A DNA stretch of 64,000 nt, from the NCBI GenBank assembly GCA_027488845.1, contig JAIYBC010000065.1, positions 1-64,000 on the forward strand. The letters run 5' to 3'. The DNA comes from Verrucomicrobiales bacterium. Its GTDB lineage: Bacteria; Verrucomicrobiota; Verrucomicrobiia; Limisphaerales; UBA9464. The notes beneath the pieces were generated by a model that did no database searches, was not told where the DNA came from, and saw only the letters and a list, made by a program, of their open reading frames with translations. The translations under genes and the position numbers were made by a program. This document shows positions 7,108 to 15,166 of this stretch, one piece after another (within the stretch, counting starts at the first letter, position 1; the number at the start of each line of letters is the position of its first letter).

Positions 7108-8316
7108 ATGCTCCTCCACATGAACGCCGAAGCCGAAGCCGCTCCCGGACCGATGTCCCGGCGTCCGGCCTTGGTCCTGATCCTCGGCACCTGGACCGCC
7201 CTCGTCGTGCTGTTCACCGCGCAATCGGTGCTCCTCGGCGCCGCGTCGTGGGAGGAGGCCCTCCGGTTCTCCCTCCGTCTGGTGTTGCCGTGGATCGTCT
7301 TCGCCCCGGCGGCCGTGCTGCTGGCGTTCCGGCTGCCGTTGGACGGTTCCCATTGGCGCCGGAACCTGCTCGTCCACCTCCTGATGGCCGCGGCCGTCGC
7401 CGGAACCGCCCAGGAACTCTCCGGACCCGGCGGACGGGAAGGCGGCCAACGCGGGGGGCGCATCGCGCGTGAGGCGTTCACCGCCCAGCAACCGCCTCCG
7501 CCCGGCCTCGACGGCCGACCCGGACCGCCGATGCCGCGCCGCGGTCCCGACCGTCCACGCACCGGCCGCGCGCTGCTCGACCTGCTCGTGTACGCCGTCG
7601 TGGTCACCGCCAGCCAGGCCATCACCTGGTCCCGTCGGGCACACGAACGCGAACGCCGCGCCCTCGCCGCCGAGGCGGGATTGGCCAGGGCGCGCCTGAC
7701 GTCCCTGCAATCGCAGCTGAACCCGCATTTCCTCTTCAACGCCCTGAACGGCCTGTCGACGCTGATCCACACCGACCCGGCCGCGGCGGACGCCTTGGTC
7801 GGCCAACTCGGGGACCTGCTCCGGGCCTCGCTCGACACCGCCGCCGAACCGGAGGTGCCGCTGCGTCGGGAGTTGGCGCACCTGGAGAGCTACATCGCCA
7901 TCGAGCGGACCCGTTTCGGCGCACGGCTGCGCTTCGAGACCGAGGTCGATCCGGCCGCGTTGGACGGGCTCGTCCCGACCTTCCTGCTCCAGCCGTTGGT
8001 GGAGAACGCGGTGAAGCACGGCGTGGAACCCGTGCGCGCGGGCGGAACAGTCCGGGTCGTGGCCCGGCGCGACGGGGAGATCCTGCGCATCGAGGTCCGC
8101 GACACGGGTGCCGGGCTCCGTCCCGACGCGGCGTCGAAGGGCCACGGCATCGGCCTCGCGAACACGCGCTCGCGCCTGGCCCAGCTCTATCCGGGACTCC
8201 ACCGCTTCGAGCTGTCCGGCGCTCCCGGCGAGGGATGCACCGCGCGCATCGACCTGCCGTTCCATTCCCGCCCGCTTCCGTCCGCCACAGCCACCACCCC
8301 GAACGACGTCCCATGA
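7108..8316 (+). CDS. LytS/YehU-type sensor histidine kinase
   Basis: 402 residues. Four hydrophobic segments (about 20-42, 58-75, 85-100 and 156-173) are followed by a His_kinase domain with the phospho-acceptor H207 in QLNPHFLFNALNGL, then a HATPase with the N box LVENAVKHG and the G box DTGAG. Between the third and fourth segments is a Gly/Arg/Pro-rich insert (about residues 104-153) that is probably disordered. The ATG at 7108 is chosen; M5 at 7120 is an alternative. It ends with an ATGA overlap onto the LytTR regulator gene, so the two are a translationally coupled pair. The signal is unknown; the secreted EF-hand protein just upstream is a suggestive neighbour. Confidence 0.93.
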   Translation: MLLHMNAEAEAAPGPMSRRPALVLILGTWTALVVLFTAQSVLLGAASWEEALRFSLRLVLPWIVFAPAAVLLAFRLPLDGSHWRRNLLVHLLMAAAVAGTAQELSGPGGREGGQRGGRIAREAFTAQQPPPPGLDGRPGPPMPRRGPDRPRTGRALLDLLVYAVVVTASQAITWSRRAHERERRALAAEAGLARARLTSLQSQLNPHFLFNALNGLSTLIHTDPAAADALVGQLGDLLRASLDTAAEPEVPLRRELAHLESYIAIERTRFGARLRFETEVDPAALDGLVPTFLLQPLVENAVKHGVEPVRAGGTVRVVARRDGEILRIEVRDTGAGLRPDAASKGHGIGLANTRSRLAQLYPGLHRFELSGAPGEGCTARIDLPFHSRPLPSATATTPNDVP

Positions 8317-9131
8317 GGATCCGCGCCCTGCTCGTCGACGACGAACCGCTCGCCCGACAACGTCTCCGGCACCTCGCCGGATCCGAGTCGGACCTCGAGG
8401 TGGTCGGGGAATGCGCCGACGGACTCGAGGCCGTGGAGGCGATCGGCCGCGACGTGCCGGACGTGGTGTTCCTCGACGTGCAGATGCCCGAGGTCGACGG
8501 CTTCGGGGTGTTGGAGCGTCTTCCAAGGAACCGGCTGCCGCTGGTGGTCTTCACCACCGCCTACGACCAGCACGCCGTGCGCGCCTTCGAGGCCCACGCG
8601 TTGGACTACCTGCTCAAGCCGATCCAGCCCGCGCGTTTCAAGGCGGCCGTGCAACGGGTCCGGGAACGCCTGCTCGAACGCCAGGCCGGCGAGACCGCAC
8701 GCGGCCTGCTCGACCTGCTCGCCGCCCGGCAGTCCCCGACGGCGGCATCCGTCCCGCCGGCCGGGCCCGCCGACGCGGCAACGCCCGCTGCCGGCCATCC
8801 GCACCTCACCCGGCTCACCATCCGCACCCAGGACAAGGTGGTCGTGGTGAAGACGGCCGACATCCAGTCCATCGAGTCGGCCGGCAACTACGTCGCCGTC
8901 CACGTCGGCAAGGAGAGCCACATCCTCCGCGAGACGCTGAGCGCCCTGGAGTCGCAGCTGGATCCGGAGAAGTTCCTCCGCATCAGCCGCGCGGCCATCG
9001 TGAACCTCGACCACGTGCGCGAGCTCCAGCCGATGTTCAAGGGCGAGCACACCGTGGTGCTCTCCAACGGCCAGAAGCTCCCGATGACACGCGGCCTGCG
9101 CGAAGTGGAGCAGGCGCTGAAGTACGGTTGA
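8313..9131 (+). CDS. LytTR-family response regulator
   Basis: 272 residues from the ATG at 8313, which overlaps the kinase stop. The receiver domain (1-120) has the acidic pair D9-D10, the phospho-acceptor D55 in VVFLDVQMPEVDG, and the conserved K102. A 45-residue Ala/Pro-rich linker leads to a LytTR DNA-binding domain (about 168-267; IQSIESAGNYVAVH, ISRAAIVNLDHV). LytTR domains bind pairs of short direct repeats upstream of target promoters. It is the partner of the kinase encoded just upstream. The stop codon lies inside a decayed heptamer-like repeat region. Confidence 0.95.
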   Translation: MRIRALLVDDEPLARQRLRHLAGSESDLEVVGECADGLEAVEAIGRDVPDVVFLDVQMPEVDGFGVLERLPRNRLPLVVFTTAYDQHAVRAFEAHALDYLLKPIQPARFKAAVQRVRERLLERQAGETARGLLDLLAARQSPTAASVPPAGPADAATPAAGHPHLTRLTIRTQDKVVVVKTADIQSIESAGNYVAVHVGKESHILRETLSALESQLDPEKFLRISRAAIVNLDHVRELQPMFKGEHTVVLSNGQKLPMTRGLREVEQALKYG

Positions 9132-9196
9132 AGGGTTGGGGAAGCGTTGAAGGGTTAAATGGGTTAAACGGGTTGAAGCGTTGAAGGGTGGAAGCG
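9127..9196 (+). repeat. Imperfect heptamer-like repeat (GTTGAAG / GGTTAAA)
   Basis: Starting within the last codons of the LytTR gene, units such as GTTGAAG and GGGTTAAA recur about seven times with drift. The 193-bp gap up to 9324 otherwise holds ACGGACAACGGACAACGAAC (9216-9235 region), part of which recurs near 55,005, and no gene. Confidence 0.55.
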
Positions 9197-9324
9197 GGAA
9201 TCGACGACGGGCCACGGACAACGGACAACGAACAAATCACAAACCCCTCCGTGTCTCCGCGGCCAATCCCTGCTCCCGACTTCCCGATGGAGGGTCCTGC
9301 GCTTCCTTGGTCTGATGGACCGCC

Positions 9325-10290
9325 ATGAACCGGGTGGACCGCCTGTTGGCGATCATCCTGCACCTGCAGTCCCGACGTGTCGTCACCGCGGAGGAACTCG
9401 CCGGACATTTCGAACTGAGCGTCCGGACCGTCTACCGGGACCTGAACGCACTCGGGGAGGCCGGCGTGCCGATCGTGGCCGAGGCCGGGGTCGGCTACAG
9501 CCTGCTGCGCGGCTACCATCTCCCGCCGGTCATGTTCACCCCGGCCGAGGCGGCGGCCCTCGCCACCGGGGGCGTCCTGGTGGCGGAGATGACCGACGCC
9601 TCCGTCTCCGGCTCCATGCAGTCGGCGTTGCGGAAGATCCGGGCGGTGCTGCCCCGGGACGAACAGGACCGCATCGAACGGATCGGCAGCGGAACCCTGC
9701 TGCTCGAACCCCGCCCCAAGACGCCCGCATCGCCGCATCGGGTGCCGCTGATGGACATCCAGGACGCCCTAGCGCGGCGACGTGTGGTTCGCCTGGGCTA
9801 TCGTTCCGGCGCCTCCGGCGAACACACCCAAAGGGACGTGGAACCGCTGGGGCTCGCCCATTACCTGCAGCACTGGCATCTCATCGCCTGGTGCCGGCTG
9901 CGCCGCGATTTCCGGGACTTCCGCCTCGACCGGATCCAGTCGGCGACGGCGTTGTCCGAGACCTTCGCTCCGCGGGAGGACTTCGATCTCCAGGACCACG
10001 TCCTGCGGATGGAGGATCGTGAGCCCGGGGTCGCCATCCGGATCCGCATCGGCGAGCGCGGCGCCAACCGGGTTCGCCGCGAGTGGTCACTCGGGGTGGT
10101 GTCCGAGGAACCGACTCCCGACGGCGTGGTGTTCACGCTCACGGCCGGCCGCCTCGAATGGTTCGTGAACTGGCTGCTGTCGTTCGGACCCTGGGTCACC
10201 GTGCTGGATCCGCCGGAACTGCGGGACCGCATCGTCGCCGCCGCCCACGCCGCGGCCGCCCACCACGGAGCGCCTCCGAAAGCCTCCTGA
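9325..10290 (+). CDS. YafY-type transcriptional regulator (HTH-11 plus WYL)
   Basis: 321 residues. The N-terminal winged helix-turn-helix (about 5-60) includes TAEELAGHFELSVRTVYRDL and the wing GVPIVAEAGVGYSLLRGY. A WYL domain follows (about 135-225), with the strand HWHLIAWCRLRRDFRDFRLDR corresponding to the ligand-sensing WYL fold, and a WCX-type C-terminal extension (about 235-315). Such regulators bind small ligands or nucleic acids through WYL. The gene ends 104 bp before a VOC-family gene on the same strand, and a perfect inverted repeat overlaps its stop codon, so I infer that it controls the VOC gene and perhaps its own expression. Confidence 0.93.
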   Translation: MNRVDRLLAIILHLQSRRVVTAEELAGHFELSVRTVYRDLNALGEAGVPIVAEAGVGYSLLRGYHLPPVMFTPAEAAALATGGVLVAEMTDASVSGSMQSALRKIRAVLPRDEQDRIERIGSGTLLLEPRPKTPASPHRVPLMDIQDALARRRVVRLGYRSGASGEHTQRDVEPLGLAHYLQHWHLIAWCRLRRDFRDFRLDRIQSATALSETFAPREDFDLQDHVLRMEDREPGVAIRIRIGERGANRVRREWSLGVVSEEPTPDGVVFTLTAGRLEWFVNWLLSFGPWVTVLDPPELRDRIVAAAHAAAAHHGAPPKAS

Positions 10291-10305
10291 CATAGGGTTG
10301 TCAGG
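10286..10305 (+). promoter_or_regulatory. Inverted repeat CCTGACA-N6-TGTCAGG, candidate YafY operator
   Basis: Perfect 7-bp arms at 10286-10292 and 10299-10305 are separated by TAGGGT. The site overlaps the stop of the WYL regulator and lies 89 bp before the VOC start. A symmetric 20-bp site in this place suits binding by a dimeric regulator. A weak hairpin is the alternative, since no T run follows. Confidence 0.5.
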
Positions 10306-10394
10306 TCCGTCCTCCACAGTCTTCCCATCGACCGCCCTGCAGTCCGTGCAGGACCGGACGAACCGTCGGAAACAAGACCCCAAGGCAGCACTCC

Positions 10395-10769
10395 ATGAAC
10401 AAGATCAACGCCGTCAACTGGTTCGAAATCATCGTCACCGACTTCGACCGTGCGAAGAAGTTCTACGAATCCATCCTGGCCACTCCCTTGACCGAGCAGG
10501 CCAACCCGATGGGCCGCATGGCCATGTTCCCCTTCGACATGGAGAAGGGCGTGGGCGGTGCCATCACCCAGATGGAGGGTTTCTCCTCCGGGGCCGGAGG
10601 CACGGTGGTGTACCTGAACGTCGAGGGCGACCTGGACGGCGTCATCGCCCGTACCCCCGCCGCGGGCGGCCGGATCCTGCGACCGAAGTTCCCCATCGGT
10701 CCGTGGGGATCCATCGCCATCCTCCAGGACACGGAAGGCAACGTCTTCGGAGTCCATTCGCTGACCTGA
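10395..10769 (+). CDS. VOC-family (glyoxalase/bleomycin-resistance fold) protein
   Basis: 124 residues, one VOC domain made of two beta-alpha-beta-beta-beta units: VNWFEIIVTDFDRAKKFYESI opens the first and GGTVVYLNVEGDLDGVIART the second. It ends with the usual DTEGNVFGVHS strand. VOC proteins bind a metal and catalyse diverse reactions or sequester compounds; this short group is mostly uncharacterised. AAGGCAG lies 9-15 bp before the ATG at 10395 and may serve as a ribosome site. It follows a YafY regulator, a pairing seen repeatedly in bacteria, so regulated expression is likely. The substrate cannot be told from sequence. Confidence 0.88.
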   Translation: MNKINAVNWFEIIVTDFDRAKKFYESILATPLTEQANPMGRMAMFPFDMEKGVGGAITQMEGFSSGAGGTVVYLNVEGDLDGVIARTPAAGGRILRPKFPIGPWGSIAILQDTEGNVFGVHSLT

Positions 10770-10960
10770 GCCGAATCCCTCGCATCGGAGCGGAGGCGGA
10801 CCTCACGCACGACGCCAAACCTGTGGAATCGAGGTTGAACCCGGAGCCGAACCGGCCGCCGGACGGTGACCGCCTCCACCGCGGGAAACCGCTCGGTTCC
10901 CCTCTGGTTCCGCCACGGCTTCGCGGATCTGCGTGACGGTCCGCTCCGCGGGGTTCCGGT

Positions 10961-12484
10961 TCAGGCCGCCTTGGCTGCGGGAAGTCGGACGGTGAACTTG
11001 GAACCGACGCCGGGTGCGCTTTCGACCGAGATCCGGCCCTGATGGGCCTCCACGATGGCCCGGCAGATCGCCAGGCCGAGTCCGCTGTGTCCCTCGGCGC
11101 GACGGCGTGCGCGGTCGGCGCGGAAGAAGCGGTCGAAGACGTGGGGAAGATCCTCGGCGGCGATGCCGATGCCGGAGTCCTGCACGACGAGCAGGCAGCC
11201 GTCCTCGGAGGCCGCGGTGCGGACCTTCACGATGCCGCCGGACGGCGTGTACTGGATGGCGTTGGCGACCAGGTTGGTGACCACCTGCCCGAGCCGTTCG
11301 GCGTCGCCATACACGCGGGCGGCAACGGTGTGCACCTCGAGTTGGAGCCCTTTCCCGACGGCGAGGGGCCGAAGGGCCTCGGCCAGCGCGCCGGCGACCT
11401 CACCCACGTCCACCGGAAGTGTGGAAGCGAGGCCATCGCCTTCGTCCAGGCGGGCGAGTTGCAGGAGGGAATCGGTGAGCCGGCGCATCTGCTGGGCGGT
11501 GGCGAGGGTGGCGTGGAGGGTTTCGCGGTATTCCTCCGGCGAACGGTCGCGCGAAAGGGCGGACTGCGCCTCGACCAGCAGCACCGCGAGCGGGGTGCGC
11601 AGCTCGTGCGCGGCGTCGTCGGTGAACCGGCGTTGCCGGACGAAGGCGGCCTCGAGCCGGTCGAACGTCGCATTGAGCACGCCCGCGAGCCGGCCCACCT
11701 CGCTGTCGGGTTCGGTGGTGGCGATGCGTTCGGAAAGGGCCCCGCCGGAGATGCGTTCGGCGGCGGCACGGATCTCCTCGACCGGACGCAGCGCACGGGT
11801 GGAGAGCCACCAGCCTCCTCCGAGTCCGAGCGCGAGGACCGCGGCTCCGACACCGGCGAGGTTCCAACCCAGTCTCCGCTGGGCCCGCTTCAGCGGTTGA
11901 AGCGACCGTCCGGCCAACACGCAGTCGCCGAGCTCGGTGAACTGGTAGCACTCGAGCAGGCCGTCCCGGTCGCGGAAGTGCATCTGCGTGCTCCGTCCCG
12001 GCCGACTCGGGATCGGGAGGTCGGGAGGCCCCGCTTCGGTCCGCCGGAGCAGCACCCCTTCCCGGGACCAGACGGCGGCATGTCCCCCGGGCGGACCGCC
12101 GGCCATGGCCTCCTCGAACGCGCCTTCGGGGATCCGCGCCTTCGGGGGTCCGGAACGGGACATCCCGGTTCCATCGGGCGGAGGGCCCATCGGACGCGGA
12201 CGGTCCCCATCTCCACGAACAACCGGACCGGGCATGCGGCGGCCCTCGCGGGCCTCTTCCCCGGCCGGTCCACCCATGGATCGGAGTCCGCCGGGAGACG
12301 GGCCGGCGCCGCCGCGGACCGCGAGGTTCAAGGCGGCCACGCGACGTTCCAGGTCCTCCTCCAGCTGTCCGCGCTGCGTCACGCCCTGGAGCTGATGGAC
12401 CATCAGGCCGAACCCGGCGAGCACGCCGACCAGCAGGAATCCAAGCCAGAGCTGCAACCGCCAGCGGATGGAGCGGATCACCAT
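10961..12484 (-). CDS. Sensor histidine kinase, QseC/CusS type
   Basis: 507 residues. TM1 at about 12-30 and TM2 at about 205-226 enclose a periplasmic part that contains an unusual Gly/Pro/Arg-rich stretch (about 57-120). A HAMP domain (about 227-280), a HisKA domain with H293 in DDAAHELRTPLAV, and a HATPase domain (N box NLVANAIQYT, G1 DSGIGI, G2 GHSGLGLAI) follow. The gene starts 4 bp after the stop of the OmpR-type regulator gene upstream (12489-13142), so the two form an operon read leftward. Domain order matches QseC/PmrB/CusS kinases, which sense cations or small molecules. The 191 bp between this gene and the VOC gene hold nothing I recognise. Confidence 0.95.
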   Translation of the reverse strand: MVIRSIRWRLQLWLGFLLVGVLAGFGLMVHQLQGVTQRGQLEEDLERRVAALNLAVRGGAGPSPGGLRSMGGPAGEEAREGRRMPGPVVRGDGDRPRPMGPPPDGTGMSRSGPPKARIPEGAFEEAMAGGPPGGHAAVWSREGVLLRRTEAGPPDLPIPSRPGRSTQMHFRDRDGLLECYQFTELGDCVLAGRSLQPLKRAQRRLGWNLAGVGAAVLALGLGGGWWLSTRALRPVEEIRAAAERISGGALSERIATTEPDSEVGRLAGVLNATFDRLEAAFVRQRRFTDDAAHELRTPLAVLLVEAQSALSRDRSPEEYRETLHATLATAQQMRRLTDSLLQLARLDEGDGLASTLPVDVGEVAGALAEALRPLAVGKGLQLEVHTVAARVYGDAERLGQVVTNLVANAIQYTPSGGIVKVRTAASEDGCLLVVQDSGIGIAAEDLPHVFDRFFRADRARRRAEGHSGLGLAICRAIVEAHQGRISVESAPGVGSKFTVRLPAAKAA

Positions 12485-12488
12485 GGCC

Positions 12489-13142
12489 TCAACGTTCGAT
12501 GCAGTAGCCCAGGCCCCGGCGGGTCACGATGAGGTCGTGGCCGAGCTTCTTGCGGATGTTGAACACATGGACGTCGAGCAGGTTGGAGAGGCTGTCGTCG
12601 TTCTCGTCGAAGAGGTGTTCGAACAGCTCGGTGCGGGTGACGACCTCGCGACGGTGCAGGGCGAGGTACTCGAGGATGGAGTATTCGCGGGCGGTCAGCA
12701 CCACCGGGACTCCGGCACGTGTGACGGAACGGGCCCGGGTGTCGACGCGGACGTCGCCCAGCTCGATGTCGGGACGCGCCGTCCCCGCGGCACGCCGGAT
12801 CAGCGCCCGCACCCGGGCGAGCAGCTCGTCGAGGTCGAACGGCTTGCCGAGGTAGTCGTCCGCCCCGCCGTCCAGCCCACGCACGCGGTCCGACGCCGCG
12901 TCGAGCGCGGTCAACATGAGGACCGGCGTGGCCTTGGTCTTCCGCAGCTCGCGCAAGACCGTCCACCCGTCCCGTCCCGGGAGCATCACGTCGAGCAGGA
13001 CCACGTTGTAGTCGTTCTGTTCCGCCTTGTGCAGCCCGTCGTCCCCGGCCGCGGCGACATCCACCGCATAGCCCTCCTCGCGCAACGCCTTGGCCAACGT
13101 CGTGCGCAGGCGGTCTTCGTCCTCGATCAACAGGATCCTCAT
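12489..13142 (-). CDS. OmpR-family response regulator, QseB/PmrA/CusR-like
   Basis: 217 residues. The receiver (1-118) has the acidic E7-D8 pocket, phospho-acceptor D51 in NVVLLDVMLPGRDG and the conserved lysine in LGKPFDLDELLARV. The C-terminal winged helix (about 125-217) carries the OmpR pattern LTAREYSILEYLALHRREVVTR and ends GYCIER. It is upstream of and nearly contiguous with its kinase. A CTTAA-N6-CTTAA box, the binding pattern known for PmrA and QseB proteins, lies 85 bp upstream of its start, in the region shared with a divergent gene. Autoregulation is therefore likely. Confidence 0.95.
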   Translation of the reverse strand: MRILLIEDEDRLRTTLAKALREEGYAVDVAAAGDDGLHKAEQNDYNVVLLDVMLPGRDGWTVLRELRKTKATPVLMLTALDAASDRVRGLDGGADDYLGKPFDLDELLARVRALIRRAAGTARPDIELGDVRVDTRARSVTRAGVPVVLTAREYSILEYLALHRREVVTRTELFEHLFDENDDSLSNLLDVHVFNIRKKLGHDLIVTRRGLGYCIER

Positions 13143-13226
13143 GGGAGTCGGCCCCCGGTTTCGCGGGATGCGGAAGGAGCCTCCCGCAACGTGGATGAAG
13201 ATGGGATGAAGCGGGACATGGGCCGG

Positions 13227-13242
13227 CTTAACGGAGGCTTAA
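13227..13242 (-). promoter_or_regulatory. CTTAA-N6-CTTAA box, candidate PmrA/QseB-type binding site
   Basis: CTTAA at 13227-13231 and 13238-13242 are direct repeats 11 bp apart; the longer form GGCTTAA is also exact in both. This matches the half-site pattern established for PmrA/BasR and QseB. It is in the 154-bp gap between the regulator gene (start 13142, leftward) and the dioxygenase gene (start 13297, rightward), so it could act on either. The motif reads CTTAA on the plus strand. Confidence 0.55.
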
Positions 13243-13296
13243 ACGCCCTCGGAGTAGCGTGACGCCGACCAACGGATCATCAACACCGACCACACC

Positions 13297-14337
13297 ATGA
13301 AGACCAGTCCCAAACCTTCGGAACCCCAGTCCTTCAACATCCCCTGCGACCGCCGCCGCTTCTTCCGGAGCATGGCGATCGCCTCGGCCGGCTTCACGCT
13401 GCCCGGGTTCCTCGCCGAGGCCGTCGCCGCGACGCCGATCGTCACCCAGGGTCCGTACTATCCGCTCGCCGACGACATCCCCTTGGACAAGGACAACGAC
13501 CTCGTCCAGCTGGACGACCGGCTCACCGTGGCCAACGGGGTCGTCACCCACATCACCGGACGCGTCCTCGACGCGAACGGGAATCCGGTGAGGAACGCGC
13601 TGGTCGAGCTTTGGCACGCCGACCGGGAGGGCGACTACCTGTACTCGTCGGGGAGCGGGAGGAACGCGGCGTGCGACGCGAACTTCGCCGGGTTCGGGCA
13701 GTTCCTGACCGGTTCGTCGGGACGCTTCCGCTTCCGCACGATCAAGGCCGGCCTCTACGTCGGCCGCACCCGCCACTACCACTGGGGCGTCACCCTTCCG
13801 GGACGCACGACCCGCTCGACGTCGCAGACGGGCTGGAACGAGGTGGCCTACGGGCTGACCGGCGCCGCCTGGGGCACCCAGAACTCCAACGACAACGTCT
13901 TCTCCTCGGTCCCCGCGGCGCAGCGGGCGTCCCTGCTGCTCGACTTCACCGCGGTCCCCGGCACGACGACCGGAGAGGTCCAGGCGGAGTGGGACTTCGT
14001 CAGCGGCTTCACCCCGACCGAGCCGACCTATCCGGGTGGAGGCAGGCTGACGGTGGCCGGCACGCCGGTGGCGGGGCCGGTCGGTAGCGACCCGCGGTAC
14101 CGGATCACGGTGCCGGCCTACGCGGGCTACACCTACGAGGTCTACGGCAACCCGACCTTGGCCGACCTCGGATGGCGGGCGTTGCCGTTCTCCTTGAGTG
14201 CGACCGGGTCGATCGACCGCCACAAGCACACGGCGACGGCGGAAGGTTCCCTGAGCCTCTTCGTCGGGGACGCGGCCGAGCGTGGCTTCTACCAGGTCAG
14301 CTTCCGCGTGCCCGGGGCGAACACCGGCACGCCGTGA
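13297..14337 (+). CDS. Tat-exported intradiol ring-cleavage dioxygenase
   Basis: 346 residues. Residues 1-45 are a twin-arginine signal (RRRFFRSMAIASAGFTLPG). The domain that follows has all four ferric-iron ligands expected for the catechol/protocatechuate dioxygenase family: Y114 in the DREGDYLY segment, Y154 in IKAGLYVGR, and H160 and H162 in RTRHYHWGV. These enzymes open the ring of catechols between the hydroxyls. Export suggests action on catecholic material outside the cytoplasm. A C-terminal part of about 100 residues (from residue 240) is extra and looks like a beta-sandwich sorting or binding module. It is divergent from the QseB-like pair and may be its target. Confidence 0.85.
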   Translation: MKTSPKPSEPQSFNIPCDRRRFFRSMAIASAGFTLPGFLAEAVAATPIVTQGPYYPLADDIPLDKDNDLVQLDDRLTVANGVVTHITGRVLDANGNPVRNALVELWHADREGDYLYSSGSGRNAACDANFAGFGQFLTGSSGRFRFRTIKAGLYVGRTRHYHWGVTLPGRTTRSTSQTGWNEVAYGLTGAAWGTQNSNDNVFSSVPAAQRASLLLDFTAVPGTTTGEVQAEWDFVSGFTPTEPTYPGGGRLTVAGTPVAGPVGSDPRYRITVPAYAGYTYEVYGNPTLADLGWRALPFSLSATGSIDRHKHTATAEGSLSLFVGDAAERGFYQVSFRVPGANTGTP

Positions 14338-14340
14338 GGT

Positions 14341-15045
14341 TCACGGTTCCTTCCGTCGGACGGCGGACGGCGACGCGTCCGCCGGGACGAACTCGAACCA
14401 GGCGAAGTTGTTGCCCTTGCCGTAGCGGAAGGTGAGCACCTGCAGGCCGGCCTCCGGAAACGCGATGGTCCCGATCTCCGCGAGATTCCAATGGTGGTAG
14501 GAGGGCGTCGCCTCCGGGAGACGGCACGTGGCCGCGGGCCGGCCGTTGACCTCGAACTCCACGCGGTTGGTCTGGTACGCGTAGAGCGCCCGGATCCGGT
14601 GGGTGCCGGCCCGTTCGACGCGGACCGTGTACCGGCACCATTCGCCGTCCTCGGTCCAGCCGATGTAGTGCTGGTTGATGGGCGGGGCGACGCGGTTGGT
14701 GTGGTTCAGGTCGGCCCAGTCCTTCACGAACGACAGGTCCACCCCTTCGCCTTCCCGGAAGTGCCAGACGTAGTCGCCGGCATGGGCCCGCCGGTGGCCG
14801 GACTCGCGGTTCAACTTGCCGCTGCCGTTGTTGGGCGCGTCCGTGTCGTGGTAGGCGACCCCTTCGCCGCCGAGATCGTACAGGGCGCATTGGACCAGTC
14901 CCGGGATCACCGGCGGATCGGCCTTGTGGAAGGGATCCGAGAACGGACGTCCCGCGTAGTCGGCCGGAACCTCGGCGAAGGCCACGAGATTCCAGGAAAG
15001 CAGGGTCGCCGCGGCGAACCGGGACGATGCGAACGGCTGGGGCAT
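14341..15045 (-). CDS. Secreted protein with a carbohydrate-binding-module-like beta-sandwich
   Basis: 234 residues from the ATG at 15045; longer in-frame starts at 15117 and 15267 would precede the signal peptide (FAAATLLSWNLVAFAE). The mature part reads like a CBM6/CBM35 domain: YDLGGEGVAYHDTD, then the strand pairs DGEWCRYTVRVERAGTHRIR and the closing YGKGNNFAWFEFVPA, as found in PVC exported glycoside hydrolases. No catalytic domain is attached. It is likely to bind polysaccharide at the cell surface. Its stop is 3 bp from the dioxygenase stop (convergent), and its start is 121 bp from the divergent adenine deaminase gene. Confidence 0.72.
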   Translation of the reverse strand: MPQPFASSRFAAATLLSWNLVAFAEVPADYAGRPFSDPFHKADPPVIPGLVQCALYDLGGEGVAYHDTDAPNNGSGKLNRESGHRRAHAGDYVWHFREGEGVDLSFVKDWADLNHTNRVAPPINQHYIGWTEDGEWCRYTVRVERAGTHRIRALYAYQTNRVEFEVNGRPAATCRLPEATPSYHHWNLAEIGTIAFPEAGLQVLTFRYGKGNNFAWFEFVPADASPSAVRRKEP

Positions 15046-15166
15046 GCCGGCACCTTCCTGCGTCGACGAACCGGAGACCAGCCCGGAGGCGGGAATGGCG
15101 ACGGCTTGAACCGACATCGCGCCGGAGGCAGTTTCGTCCCACGGACCTCCCCGGCCGTCCTGCACC

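Noticed and set aside
10770-10960. Small gene or RNA in the gap after the VOC gene
   Set aside because: Only G+C-rich sequence with minor inverted repeats; nothing supports a feature.
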